Assembly (NCBI GenBank): GCA_034509735.1
Contig: JACGWO010000003.1
Coordinates: forward strand, 15,500,001-15,564,000
DNA from: Sesamum alatum
Lineage: Eukaryota > Streptophyta > Magnoliopsida > Lamiales > Pedaliaceae
DNA: 64,000 nucleotides
Direction: 5' to 3'
Position 1 is the first letter of the stretch, and each line of letters begins with the position of its first letter. The notes under the pieces were generated by a model that was not told the DNA's origin, made no database searches, and saw only the letters and a program-made list of their open reading frames with translations. Shown here piece by piece: positions 44,401 to 56,000 of this stretch. The translations under genes and the position numbers were made by a program.

Positions 44401-45317
44401 TCCAATACCCATGAAGCAGAATTAGTAATCATATTAGCTTCAACCACAAACACACCTGGGTTGGAGAGGAGTTGTGGGCACTCCCTCTTCCAATGCCCTT
44501 TCCCTTGGCAATGCATGCAGACATCATTTGCCTTGGACCGCTGAGAACCACGGGCCTTCCCTTTCCCTTTGCTTGGTCCAACCGGAGCAACAGGGACGCC
44601 CGGAGCGTGAGCAGGGGCCACAACCGTCTTCCCTTTGCCCTTCTTCCTCTTTCAGCGTCCGGCCCTCTTGCTATTCGCCTTGGAGGTCGAAGCCTCTCCT
44701 ATGAATACCGCCAGCGCCGACTTGTGGGTCGTTGCCTCGTATTGGACCAGCATGTTGATCAACTCATGAATAGACTTCTCAAGTCCGATCATGTTGTAGT
44801 TTACGACAAACGGATCATAGGATGGAGGAAGCGACTGGAGGATCACGTCAATGTACGTGTCATTGTTAAGCCCAGCTTTAAGGTCCTCGAGTTTCTCCAC
44901 TAGGGAGAGCATCTTGACCCCATGACTCTATACAGACACTCCTTCAGCGAGCTTGGTGCCAAAGAATGCTTTTGTGGCGGCATATCTAATATGCCTATCT
45001 GGAACCGCATAAACCTCGTTCATGCGGAGCATTATGGCGGAGACGTTGTCCAGCCTCTCATACTGCTTCTGGATGTCGTTAGACATCGAAGCCAGTATGA
45101 TACTCCGTACTTTCCGGTTGTCCTCATGCCATTTCTCGAACGTCAAACGTTCTTCAGGCGTGGACCCCTCCGGTAAGTCGCTCGGTGGCAGCTCGTCCAA
45201 GACGTAGCCTTGGTTCTCGAAACCCAGGACAATCCTCAGGTTTCTCAGCCAGTCCGAGTAGTTCGTTACGTTGAATTTGTTAGTCTCAAGAATCATGGTT
45301 AACGGGTTCTTAGACAT
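41467..45317 (-). pseudogene. Element B gag-pol, broken into fragments
   Basis: Read from 45317 downward: gag N-terminus (MSKNPLTMILE) to a CAG-to-TAG stop near 44932; gag middle 44912-44652, ending in a TGG-to-TGA stop after SKANSKRAGR; zinc knuckle, protease and pre-integrase 44621-43893 (VLDIGCGAH, with Thr to Ile next to the catalytic Asp); integrase 43611-43087; linker and RT start 43177-42707; RT 42767-42231 with LYVDDILLIGND; RNase H fragments 41998-41500. Each break is visible against A or C. The polypurine tract complement is at 41467-41477. Confidence 0.8.
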
Positions 45318-45902
45318 ATCTACATTAATGAAAATGTAAAGCATAAATTAGCAGATGATGGTAATATTATTGTTCAAGTTCAAGACTTGGTCTTTTAGAC
45401 TTTAACCCTCCCACTATTTATACGAAAGTCCGCCACTCTCAAGCGGAGTTTCGGGAAACCATTTCCTAGTGGGCTTGGGATCCACAAGCGTAATCTCCAT
45501 GCCCCGCTTTTACGATTCACATGAAAAAGACCTCGTGGGAGATATCCAATATCATTCTCATTCAATGAGATTCCCAAGATATTTTGCCTCACCTATTCAC
45601 ATGGTCCCGAGGACTCCAAGCGAACCATGTTACTCAGTGTTGGGCCCGACCCATCAACCAAATCATGCCTCAAACTGTCGCCCCCCACGACTCGTGAGAC
45701 AGGGAAACAGTGAGCGCAGTCTTTTTGTTTCACGCCTTGATGCTCCTCCTTGGGGTCTCCGACTCCAATTGCTTGTTAAAATTGAAACCTCACCAATCCT
45801 ATCTACTCTCATTACAACTGAAAGTAATACATCGGTAATTAAGAAAACAAGCCTTAACATCATGAGGCTGAAAATACGGGAGATGATAGTCCCAAAAACA
45901 AG
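45318..45902 (-). repeat. Leader remnant of element B
   Basis: Matches A's leader in two blocks (45902-45728 to about 33376-33551; 45727-45318 to about 33969-34386). One CACGACTCGTG inverted repeat remains at 45686-45696. The deleted part held the other. Confidence 0.7.
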
Positions 45903-46399
45903 AGTGGTGAGGAAGCTACCACTACCCAAGTGTGGTCTCACGAGTCGTGGCACACTTGGAATAGGGGAAAGCTGCACTATTGTTGTGAACAAAAAGACTG
46001 CGCTCACTGTTTCCCTGTCTCACGAGTCGTGGGGGGCGACAGTTTGAGGCATGATTTGGTTGATGGGTCGGGCCCAACACTGAGTAACATGGTTCGCTTG
46101 GAGTCCTCGGGACCATGTGAATAGGTGAGGCAAAATATCTTGGGAATCTCATTGGATGAGAATGATATTGGATATCTCCCACGAGGTTTTCTTCATGTGA
46201 ATCGTAAAAGCGGGGCATGGAGATTATGCTTGTGGATCCCAAGCCCACTAGGAAATGGTTTCCCGAAACTCCGCTTGAGAGTGCCGGACTTTCGTACAAA
46301 TAGTGGGAGGGTTAAAGACTAAAAGACCAAGTCTTCAACTTGAACAATAATATTACCATCATCTGCTAATTTATACTTTACATTTTTATTAATGTAGAT
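45903..46399 (+). repeat. Leader of element C, 5'-truncated
   Basis: Continuous with A's 33893-34386. Contains the first CACGAGTCGTG repeat at 45939-45949 and the second near 46021-46031. Confidence 0.75.
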
Positions 46400-47344
46400 A
46401 TGTCTAAGAACCCATTAACCGTGATTCTCGAGACTAACAAATTCAACGGAACGAACTACTCGGACTGGTTGAGAAACCTGAGGATTGTCCTCAGTTTCGA
46501 GAACCAAGGCTACGTCTTAGACGAGCCGCCACCGAGCGACTTACCAGAGGGGTCCACGCCTGAAGAACGTTTGACGTTCGAGAAATGGCATGAGGACAAC
46601 CGGAAAGTACGCAGTATCATACTGGCTTCGATGTCTAACGACATCCAAAAGCAGTATGAGAGGTTGGACAACGTCTCCGCCATAATGCTCCGCATGAACG
46701 AGGTTTATGCTGTTCCGGATAGGCATATTAGATATGCCGCCACAAAAGCATTCTTTGGCACCAAGCTCGCTGAAGGAGCGTCTGCACAGAGTCATGGGGT
46801 CAAGATGCTCTCCCTAGTGGAGGAACTCGAGGACCTTAATGTTGGGCTTAACAATGACACGTACATTGACGTGATCCTCCAGTCGCTTCCCCCATCCTAT
46901 GACCCGTTTGTTGTAAACTACAATATGAATGGACTTGAGGAGTCTATTCATGAGTTGATCAACATGCTGGTCCAATACGAGGCAACGGCCCACGAGTCGG
47001 CGCCGACGGTATTGATAGGAGAGGCTTCGACCTCCAAGGCGAATGGCAAGAGGGCCGGACACTGGAAGAGGAAGAAGGGCAAAGGGAAGACGGTTGCGGC
47101 CCTTGCTCGCGCTCCCGGCGTCCCTGTTGCTCTGGTTGGACCGAGCAAAGGGAAAGGGAAGGCCTGTGGTTCTCAGCGGTCCAAGGCAAATGATGTCTGC
47201 ATGCATTGCCAAGGGAAAGGGCATTGGAAGAGGGAGTGCCCACAACTCCTCTCCAACCCAGGTGTGTTTGTGGTTGAAGTTAATATGATTACTAATTCTA
47301 CTTCATGGGTATTGGATCCCCGGGTGTGGTGCTCACATCTGTAA
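46400..47344 (+). CDS. Element C gag frame
   Basis: 314 codons, same start and domain order as A's gag: UBN2-type gag, basic stretch, CCHC knuckle CMHCQGKGHWKREC at residues about 267-280, then the beginning of protease (SWVLDP). An extra base at about 47318 changes the DTG protease motif and shifts the frame, so the gag-pol fusion is broken. Gag itself could still be made if transcribed, but the element has no 5' LTR promoter. Confidence 0.82.
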   Translation: MSKNPLTVILETNKFNGTNYSDWLRNLRIVLSFENQGYVLDEPPPSDLPEGSTPEERLTFEKWHEDNRKVRSIILASMSNDIQKQYERLDNVSAIMLRMNEVYAVPDRHIRYAATKAFFGTKLAEGASAQSHGVKMLSLVEELEDLNVGLNNDTYIDVILQSLPPSYDPFVVNYNMNGLEESIHELINMLVQYEATAHESAPTVLIGEASTSKANGKRAGHWKRKKGKGKTVAALARAPGVPVALVGPSKGKGKACGSQRSKANDVCMHCQGKGHWKRECPQLLSNPGVFVVEVNMITNSTSWVLDPRVWCSHL

Positions 47345-47507
47345 TGATTTGCAGGCATTGCAAAGAAGCAGAAGGCTGACCAAGGATGAGATGATCCTGA
47401 GGCTAGGCGATGGCAAGGCCGTTGCTGCGTAGGCCATAGGATCACTAGAGTTAGCTATTAGTAGTCATGTTAGGATTGTACTGAACGACTGTTTCTATGT
47501 ACCTAGC

Positions 47508-49472
47508 ATGATTAAAAACATTGTTTCCATCCCGGTCCTTGATAAGGAGGGATATGAATTTACCATCAATAAAAACAGTTTTTTCATTATCAAAGATGGT
47601 ATTTCTCATTTGCTTGGTACATTGGTCAACGGTCTGTACATACTTCAACAGTCTAATTGGATTATGACTGCAGAACACAAACGAAAACGTGATGATCACA
47701 ATAACGCACAGATATGGCATGCGAGGTTAGGTCATATCTCTAAAGATAGGATAAGAAGGTTGGTGGACTCAAAGAGTCTAGAAATAGACGATTTGGACAA
47801 CCTACCGACCTGCGAATCCTGTCTAAAGGGAAAGATGACCAAGAAACCCTCTGTTGGACAAAGTACGCTAGCCAGTGGTCTGTTGGATTTGATCCATACA
47901 GATGTCTGTTGTCCACTAAATACTCAGGCTAGAGGTGGGTACTCGTACTTCATAACCTTTACCGATGATTACTCACGGTATGGTTGTGTTTACCTGATTA
48001 GGTACAAGTCTGAAGCCTTTGGAAGGTTAAAGGAATACAGACTTGAAGTAGAGAACCAAACTGGTCGAAAGATCAAAGCCCTTCAGTCGGACCGAGGTGG
48101 AGAGTATTTGAGTGGTGAATTTACTGGTTATCTAAAAGAGAATGGGATTCTCTCTCAGTGGACCCCTCCTGGAACACCGCAGCTTAATGGTGTGTCTGAA
48201 AGGAGGAATCGGACCTTGTTGGACATGGTCCGATCCATGATGAGTTTTACCGAACTCCCCCTTTCCTTCTGGGGATACGCTCTTGAGACGGCGGCCAAAG
48301 TTTTGAACTTGGCGCCATCTAAAAAGGTATCCCAGACGCCATATGAGATATGGCATGGCAAGCCTGCCTCCTACAAATACTTGAAAGTGTGGGGTTGCCC
48401 CGCATATGTCAAGAGATTAGTGGGAGATAAACTGGACTCGAGGTCTAGTTTATGCAAGTTCATCGGCTATCCAAAAGAAACTGCGGGGTATTATTTCTAT
48501 GATCCCTCCGAGCAAAAGGTTTTTGTCTCGCGAAACGCAGTATTCTTGAAAAGAGGTTTTCCATCGGATAGTCGACGCGATGAGGTACTCCTTGAGGAAT
48601 CAAGTGAGGCACCCCAAGAGGCGGCAGTGACATCTGAGCCAGAAGTTCCCACTGATATTGTTCCAGTCCTCCGTAGGTCGGCCAGAGTATCCCATGCACC
48701 TGATAGGTATGGATTTTTGGGCCTGACCGGTCAGTTGGATAATGATCCGAAGACGTACGGAGAAGCGATGTCGGACATCGATTCGGACAAGAAGCTTGAG
48801 GCCATAAAATCCGAGATGGACTCGATGGGTGCAAATAAGGTTTGGACCCTAGTAGATCCACCCCAAGGGGTTAAACCCGTAGGGTGTAAATGGGTCTACA
48901 AACGTAAGCTTGGAGCTGACGGGGAGGTTACAACCTTCAAAGCCAGGCTTGTGGCGAAAGGTTACACTCAACGACCCGGGGTTGATTTTGAGGAAACCTA
49001 CTCGCCCGTAGCAATGGCCAAGTCCATTCGGATACTGCTTGCCATAGGAGCATGGTATGATTATGAAATATGGCAGATGGACGTGAAAACGGCTTTCCTC
49101 AACAGTTTCGTAGAGGAAGAGATCTATATGGATCAGCCGGAAGGTTTCACAACTGTTGGAGAAGAGCAGAAGGTCTGCTATCTCCAAAGGTCCATCTGTG
49201 GCCTCAAACAAGCTTCCAGAAGCTGGAACATACGTTTTGATGAAGTCATACGGGGATATGATTTCATCAAGAACGGGCCCGATCCTTGTGTATACAAGAA
49301 GATCAGTGGGAGCTCAGTTGCGGTTTTGGTGCTTTACGTGGATGACATCTTGCTCATTGGGAATGATGCTAAGATGTTGGGTACCACTAAAGCTTGGTTG
49401 TCAACGCAATTCTCCATGAAGGATATGGGCGAGGCATCAAGATCTACAAGGATAGATCAAAAAGGATGTTAG
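47508..49472 (+). CDS. Element C pol frame (IN-RT)
   Basis: 654 codons, the longest frame in the window. Pre-integrase zinc site H71/H76/C102/C105. Integrase core acidic residues D132, D195, E231. GAG-pre-integrase, integrase, a linker with the SARVSHAPDRYG segment, then RT from about 445. RT aspartates are D525 (QMDVKTAF) and the YVDD box 610-613. One oddity is DVCCPLNT where relatives have DVCGP. A 16-bp deletion between two GGCATC repeats at about 49436 ends the frame before RNase H. The listed start is only the first Met after upstream lesions; it was originally part of a polyprotein. Confidence 0.85.
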   Translation: MIKNIVSIPVLDKEGYEFTINKNSFFIIKDGISHLLGTLVNGLYILQQSNWIMTAEHKRKRDDHNNAQIWHARLGHISKDRIRRLVDSKSLEIDDLDNLPTCESCLKGKMTKKPSVGQSTLASGLLDLIHTDVCCPLNTQARGGYSYFITFTDDYSRYGCVYLIRYKSEAFGRLKEYRLEVENQTGRKIKALQSDRGGEYLSGEFTGYLKENGILSQWTPPGTPQLNGVSERRNRTLLDMVRSMMSFTELPLSFWGYALETAAKVLNLAPSKKVSQTPYEIWHGKPASYKYLKVWGCPAYVKRLVGDKLDSRSSLCKFIGYPKETAGYYFYDPSEQKVFVSRNAVFLKRGFPSDSRRDEVLLEESSEAPQEAAVTSEPEVPTDIVPVLRRSARVSHAPDRYGFLGLTGQLDNDPKTYGEAMSDIDSDKKLEAIKSEMDSMGANKVWTLVDPPQGVKPVGCKWVYKRKLGADGEVTTFKARLVAKGYTQRPGVDFEETYSPVAMAKSIRILLAIGAWYDYEIWQMDVKTAFLNSFVEEEIYMDQPEGFTTVGEEQKVCYLQRSICGLKQASRSWNIRFDEVIRGYDFIKNGPDPCVYKKISGSSVAVLVLYVDDILLIGNDAKMLGTTKAWLSTQFSMKDMGEASRSTRIDQKGC

Positions 49473-50281
49473 GAATGACCCAGTCCTCGTACATTGAGAA
49501 AGTCTTGAAGAGATTCAAGATGGAGAACTCAAAACGAGGATTCCTTCCTATGAGGAATGGAATTAAGTTATCCAAGAAGCAGTCTCCTAAGACTAATGAG
49601 GAGCTTAAAAGGATGTTGGACATCCCCTATGCTTCAGCCGTAGGCAGCATACAGTATGCTGTTCAGTGCACGAGACATGATGTGGCTTTCACTTTGAGCG
49701 TAATAAGTCGATATCAGTCGTGTGCCGGGGAGGCACACTGAAGTGTAGTCAAGACTATCCTGAGGTACCTGAAAAGGACTAAGGACATGTTCTTGATCTA
49801 CGGCGGTGGAGAGTTGATACTGGAAGGCTATAGCGACGCTAGCTTCCAGTCGGATGACGATGATGGCAAGTCTCAGTATGGTTTTGTATTTAGACTAAAT
49901 GGTGGCGTGGTTACCACGGCGGACTCCACCATAGAGTTTTGAATACATAGCGTCTTTGGAAGCTGCTAAGGAATGGTTTGGTTGATGAGCTACATCCAAG
50001 GGTTGGATGCAGTACCTAACATTGCTAATTCTGTAATTATCTTTTATGATAACAACGGGGCTATAGCACTAGCAAAGGAACCGAGATCTCATCACGATCC
50101 AAGCATATCCTTAGATGCTATCATCTACTTGGAGAGATGGATAGCAGGAGTGACGTTCGGTTGGACCGAGTCAGCTACGCAGAAAACATAGCAGATGCAC
50201 TTGCTAATCCCATGTCGCAAGTTGCCCACACTCGCCATCTGAATAAGAGGTTTGAGGTCAATGGGTGATTGGCTTTAGGTC
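49473..50281 (+). pseudogene. Element C RT end and RNase H remnant
   Basis: An RT-end frame (up to 49741) carries the LKRMLDIPYASAVGS segment. RNase H follows with GYSDASFQSDDDD, then a short deletion around the KSS..A region. FYDNNGAIALAKEPRS and further text are in other frames. Confidence 0.7.
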
Positions 50282-50292
50282 AAGCGGGAGAT
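50282..50292 (+). other. Polypurine tract of element C
   Basis: AAGCGGGAGAT, with one T-to-C change compared with the other copies. Confidence 0.75.
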
Positions 50293-52499
50293 TGTTGGAA
50301 TAGGTTTGATAATTTGTAACCTATTCGACAACTTGATGTAGATGTAATATTATTATATGATGAATAAGATGAGTGTTCGTCACCAATGGTACCTTTTCTG
50401 TTGCGCTCATCTTACATTTGTTAATACGGTGTTTAACTTATATCGCAACAAAGCCCCCAGACCATGGTTAACAACTCGTGCATTTGGGCCACGCATTGGA
50501 TGGTGGTCATGAAACCAACTGATTAAGAGTTGGGTCTAAAACGTTCCAAGTCGAGGACCTCGAGATAGGGCATCGAGAGTCCTATTGAGACTTGCGTCAA
50601 GAGTCGTGTTCATTGGATGAGTGTCGTGTTTCATCGGCGACAGGCGTGGGACGCCTACACGATCTTGATGGGTTGGTCGACTGGGGTCGAGCCGACTGGA
50701 CTGACTCGCGGGGATCATCATATGGAAGCCTTGGAGGCTTGGTCGGTATGATTGATTTTCCCCGGTTCCGATAGTACAGGAGTAATCCTCACACTTGAGG
50801 AATCATGGCAGTTGCGTTCACAGGATGGCTGTATCTTGGATCTGGCGAGAGGTAATCATTCTGTAAGATGATTATCATAAGCCTTGTCCAGTGCAGTCGG
50901 AATGTGTAGCGAGGACGGTGGATTCCAAGAAGAGGATCCGTCCCTTGTCAGTATGTGACAGAGGTACCTCCTATGCACTCGGAGACACGTTCATGCTGTT
51001 TAAAGTTGTGGCCACAGTGGTTGGTCGAACAGGGACTGGTTTCCTGTGTCGACGCAATTAAGCATACGTGGTCTCGAGTATTAGGCATAGATGCCTAGTC
51101 AAGGATGGGAACTGACGACCAATTCCATACCCCAGACTAAGGCCGGGAGACGGTAGACGGAAGGATCGTACCCGTATGGAATCGGCGCCTAAATGTTCAC
51201 GCCAATTCACCTAGTCTCTAGTGCCATGGACCGTTGCTAGACGGTCACCCATGGTAACGGGCCCTTGTGGGACACGGGCCCAAGTTTAGCTGAGGGTGAA
51301 CCTAAAGGGTCACACACAAATCACCGAGGAGGTTGAGAGATTGACTTGGAGTCAATCTCGAAGGATAAAATAAGTAATTGGATTACTTAAGGGAAAGTCC
51401 ATTGGATATACGGGCCGAGATTGTATCGGGCTTTTCGTTTAATCGGTAAATTGGATCTTCAATTAAATATGGAAAGCTGAGACATTGGATCTCTTAATTG
51501 GATTAAAAGATCAACGGGAATAATTTAAATGGACATTAAATTAGATTTAATGTTGGGTTCGTCGTAATTGGATTACAATAAAACCCGGTCCGTTAAATTA
51601 TACCCGAGAGGAGAAATAATTCCTATTTTGGAATAGGAAGAAGTTTGGCTTCTTCCCTAAATTAAACATGGCCGACATGCTCCCTCGGAGGAAGCAAAAT
51701 CAGCCATGTTTCATGCTAGGTGGTATGTTTGACTTATCTCTTTTGGAAAGAGACAAATCAACTCCAATCAAGCTCTTCCGTTTTGGTATGATTTGATCAT
51801 ACCATAAATTTTGGTAGGCTTGATTGAAGAACTGATGGTGATTGATTGGGATGAATCTAGACATCCTTGGATGAACCCAGACACATTCCAATAATCACAT
51901 TAATTATGTATATATATTAGAATATACAACACCAAGCATGTGTGATTCATTATTCATCTTTTTCTAGGAAAAAGAGAAGACAAAAAATCCTCTTCTCTCT
52001 CTCAAACTCTCGGCCTCTCTCCCTCTATTACACTTGTGTTCTTCACTTGATTCTGAATCAAGAAGAAGAACAAAGTAAGTTTAAGAGAGCACTAATTCAT
52101 AGTGTTCTTCTCTTATACCGATTCCTTCTTAAACCCGTTCTTTTCTAGCAAGAAGAACGTGTGTTTTTCCCGGTGTGGTGTGGATCACCTTTGGAGAATC
52201 CATACGTTTGGATTTCGTGAGCATCCCGGAGAAGGAACAATGCAAGTAGCCGGGAGCATACGCTAAACAATCAAATGTAACGATTTATTACGCTTTGATT
52301 GATTATTTATATTTATCTACGCCCTATGTGTTTAATATTCATTTCCAATATTTACACATCCTACATCGAACGCCCGGTTGAGCACCCAAGGGTACACCCC
52401 TTGGGATTCGTATATTTAAATTAGATTTGATTTAATTTACGCTATTTCCGCGCTTTCTCGCTTCCGCTCGCGCTCCCGGGCAGATCCGCTTGTCCTTCA
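50293..52499 (+). repeat. 3' LTR of element C (type I)
   Basis: 2,207 bp, TGTTGGAATAGG to ..TTGTCCTTCA. About 20 bp are missing just after the start (the GACCAGAAAGCC segment). The long frame kept in other type I LTRs is broken here by stops. Confidence 0.85.
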
Positions 52500-53006
52500 A
52501 AAATTTCTAAGTGGAGACAAATTTTTCCCAAGATGAGTAACCATGAAAAATTAGAAATAACTTTTTTAATTTTTGGAAAATATAGGGGGTGGGTGGTGGT
52601 AATTGAAACATAATAAGGAAAAAGTATCTGTGCCAGAGAAGTTTCAAAATAACATCTAAACTTTGTGGGGATAAAAGCGCTCATTATTCCTTAGGAGAAA
52701 AAAAAAAGGAAAGCTACTAATTTCAAAAACTTGTAGTATCATTTCCTTATATCCAATATTTTTACTTCCAAGTAGCTACTGAACATAAGATGATTATAAC
52801 ACGTAAAGGACTCAATGCGGCATAGAAAATAGTAATATATGTAGAAACAAATGTACGGGTGATATTTACATGCAGTACGGGAAATTCGATGCCTTCTGAA
52901 TTAGTACCTACATGAGTTGTAAATTGTTGAATTAACACATGTCGATGATATCATATGTGATCTAACAACTGATACCTTATGTGGGTCCAAACTCGCGTGA
53001 GTGGCA
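52500..53006. other. AT-rich flank, no feature seen
   Basis: Unique-looking sequence between C's LTR and the dioxygenase pseudogene. It may include the 3' flank of that gene; no coding or repeat signal was recognised. Confidence 0.5.
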
Positions 53007-56000
53007 TCACCAAAATCCTGAGTATACTATACCTAAATCCTCATGAGGTCTAGGTATGAGTCCCTCCAAATATTCGGTTAGCTCAATCGTCTTGAATTTT
53101 GCCGGAGTCTTAGGAGTGACGAGGCTTGGCGACGGACCTATATCACCATCCAGATTGGCGCCCAGATATGTGGCAATAGAGAGCCTTTCTTTCTCTCTGT
53201 TGACAATTGCTCTATGCTCAATGCTCCTATAAGCACCGTTGGTCACAATCTGTCAATTCATATCGGTCTTTAGTTCTTGGAATATAATGGGATGAATTGA
53301 AAACATTTGTAGACATTTGACCGAATACCTCCAAGGTATCTCTAATATTGATGGTGAATTCATTAGGGATACGAGAAATGGCGAGAATTTTTAGTTTTAA
53401 TGCATACACTTCTATGGCATTCGTAAAATATATATGATATGTACTTAACAAAAAAAGAACAAAACCCTGTCTTTCAGTGATCATTAACAAATAAACCATA
53501 ATATCAAATATTAATAATCTTATCTCCACTATTCATACTTTTAGATGAAGAATCATTCAACCTTCTTGTACCTGAAGGTAGCAGGAAGCTTGGAAATTAA
53601 GTTAGCCCTTCTAAGATAAGTTGGTGAGGTAACTATGGCAAACCGGTCTCCCCAATCAAGCTTTTGCTCTTCCGATACAACAAATGCTTGCCAAAAAATC
53701 TGTAAGTCCCCTTCCTCTTGCTCGAACTTCTTCCTCTCCTTTATTGGGAGATTGAAGAATTCTTGGATTTCTATCTTCATTTTCTCCACCACAGCCAAGT
53801 CCATTCCATGGTTGATCAACTTTAAAAAAAATAATATAAAGAATAAAAATCACTCAATGGTAATTTTTGGTCTTCAAATACTTTGTGAAGGACAATTGAA
53901 TCCACCCGGGAGCGCGAGCGGAAGCGAGAAAGCGAGAAATGGTGGGTAAATTTAAATCTAATTTAAATAAACGAATCCCAAGGGGTGTACCCTTGGGTGC
54001 TCAACCGGGCGTTCGATGTAGGATGTGTAAATATTAAAACATATATATAAACACATAGGGCATAGATAGTAAATTAACCAAAGCATAATAAAACCGTTAC
54101 CTTTGATTGTTTAACGTGTGCTCCCGGCTACTTGCGTTGTTCCTTCTCCGGAATGCTCACGAAATCCAAACGTATGGATTCTCCAAAGGTAATCCACACC
54201 ACACCGGAACAAACGCATGTTCTCCTTGCTAGAAGAAAATGGGTTTATGAAGGAATCGGTTTAAGAGAAGAACACTATGGATTAGTGTACTCTTAAACCT
54301 ACTTTGTTCTTCTTCTTGATTCAAAATCAAGTGAAGAACACAAGTGAGAAAGGGGGGGTCTAGCCGAGAGTTGAGAGGGATAGGAGCGGCCGATTTTTCT
54401 TCTTCTTTTTCTTAGAAAAAGATGAATAATGATTCACTTATGCTTGGTGTTTTATATTCTCATATATATATACATAATTAATGTGATTATTGGAATGTGT
54501 CTAGGTTCATCCAAGGATGTCTAGATACATTCCAATCAATCACCATTAATTCTTCAATCAAGCCTACCAAAATTTATGGTATGATCAAATCATACCAAAA
54601 GGGAAGGGCTTGATTGGAGTTGATTTGTCTCTTTCCCAAAGAGATAAGTCAACATACCACCTAGCATGAAACATGGCTGATTTTGCTTCCTCCAAGGGAG
54701 AATTTCAGCCATGTCTATCTAAGGGAAGAAGTCCAACTTCTTCCTATTCCAAAATAGGAATTATTTCTCCTCTCGGGTCTAATTTAATGGACCGGATTTT
54801 ATCGTAATCCAATTGCGACGAACCCAACATTAAATCCAATTTAATGTCCATTTAAATTATTTTCATTGATCTTTTAATCCAATTAAAAGATCCAACGTCT
54901 CAACGTTTTAACTTTCCATATTTAATCAAAAATCCAATTTACCGATACAATATCGGCCCGTCCATCCAATGGACTTCCCCTTAAGTAATCCAATTACTTA
55001 TTTATCCTTCGAGATTAACTCCACATCAATCTCTTAACCTCCTCGGTGATTTGTGTGTGACCCTTTTGGTTCACCCTCAGCTAGACTTGGGCCCGTGTTC
55101 CACAAAGGCCTGTTACCATGGTGGCCGTCTAGCAACGGTCTATGGCACTAGAGACTAGGTGAATTGGCATGAACATTTAGGCACCGATTCCGTATGGGTA
55201 CGATCCTTCCGTCTACCGTCTCCCGGCCTCAGTCTAGGGTATGGAATTGGGCGTCGGTTCCTATCCTTGACTAGGCATCTATGCTTAATACTCGAGACCA
55301 CGTATGCTTCATTGCGTCGACACAAGAAACCATTCCCTGTTCGACCAACCACTATGGCCACAGCTTCAAACAGCATGAACGTGTCTCCGAGTACATAGGA
55401 TATACCTCTGTCACATACTGACAGGGGACGGATCCTCTTCTTGGAATCTACCGTCCTCGCTACACATTCCGACTGCACTGGACAAGGCTTATGATAATCA
55501 TCTTATAGAATGATCACCTCTCACCAGATTCAAGATACAGCCGTCATGTGCACGTGACTGCCATGATCCCTCAAGTCTGAGGATTACTCCCGTACTATCG
55601 GAACCGGGAAAACCCAATCACACCGACCAAGCCTCCAAGGCTTCCATAGGATGATCCCCGCGAGTCATTCCATTTGGCTCGACTCCACTCGACCAACCCA
55701 TCAAGATCGTGTAGACGTCCCACACCTGTCGCCGATGAAACACGACACTTATCCAATGAAAACGACTCTTGACGCAAGTCTCAATAGGACTCTCGATGCC
55801 ATGTCTCGAGGTCCTCGACTTGGAACGTTTCAGACCCAACTCTTAATCAGTTGGTTTCATGACCACCATCCAATGCGTGGCCCAACTGCACGTGTTGTTA
55901 TCCATGGTTTGTGGGCTTTGTTTGCGATATAAGTTAAACACAGTTTTAACAAATGTGAAATGAGCGCAACAAAGTAAGCACCAGAAGTGACGAATACTCA

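Larger units (their letters stand above)
39241..45902 (-). mobile_element. Element B: inverted copia element without 5' LTR
   Basis: On the minus strand: leader remnant 45902-45318, gag from 45317, pol, polypurine tract 41477-41467, complete 3' LTR 41466-39241. The 5' LTR and primer-binding site are absent; the leader meets C's leader head to head at 45902/45903. The leader also lacks about 420 bp that A has (A's 33551-33968), with GTGAAACAA-like text at the join. The coding region is split by many stops and frameshifts. Confidence 0.85.
45903..52499 (+). mobile_element. Element C: copia element without 5' LTR, best coding copy
   Basis: Starts inside the leader (A's position about 33893). 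gag is at 46400, pol to about 50280, polypurine tract 50282-50292, complete 3' LTR 50293-52499. It has the longest pol frame of the window but several lesions: a one-base insertion at about 47318, a TAG at about 47430, a 16-bp deletion at about 49436 and a roughly 24-bp deletion in RNase H. The 3' flank is unique host-like DNA next to the dioxygenase pseudogene. No target duplication can be checked. Confidence 0.85.
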
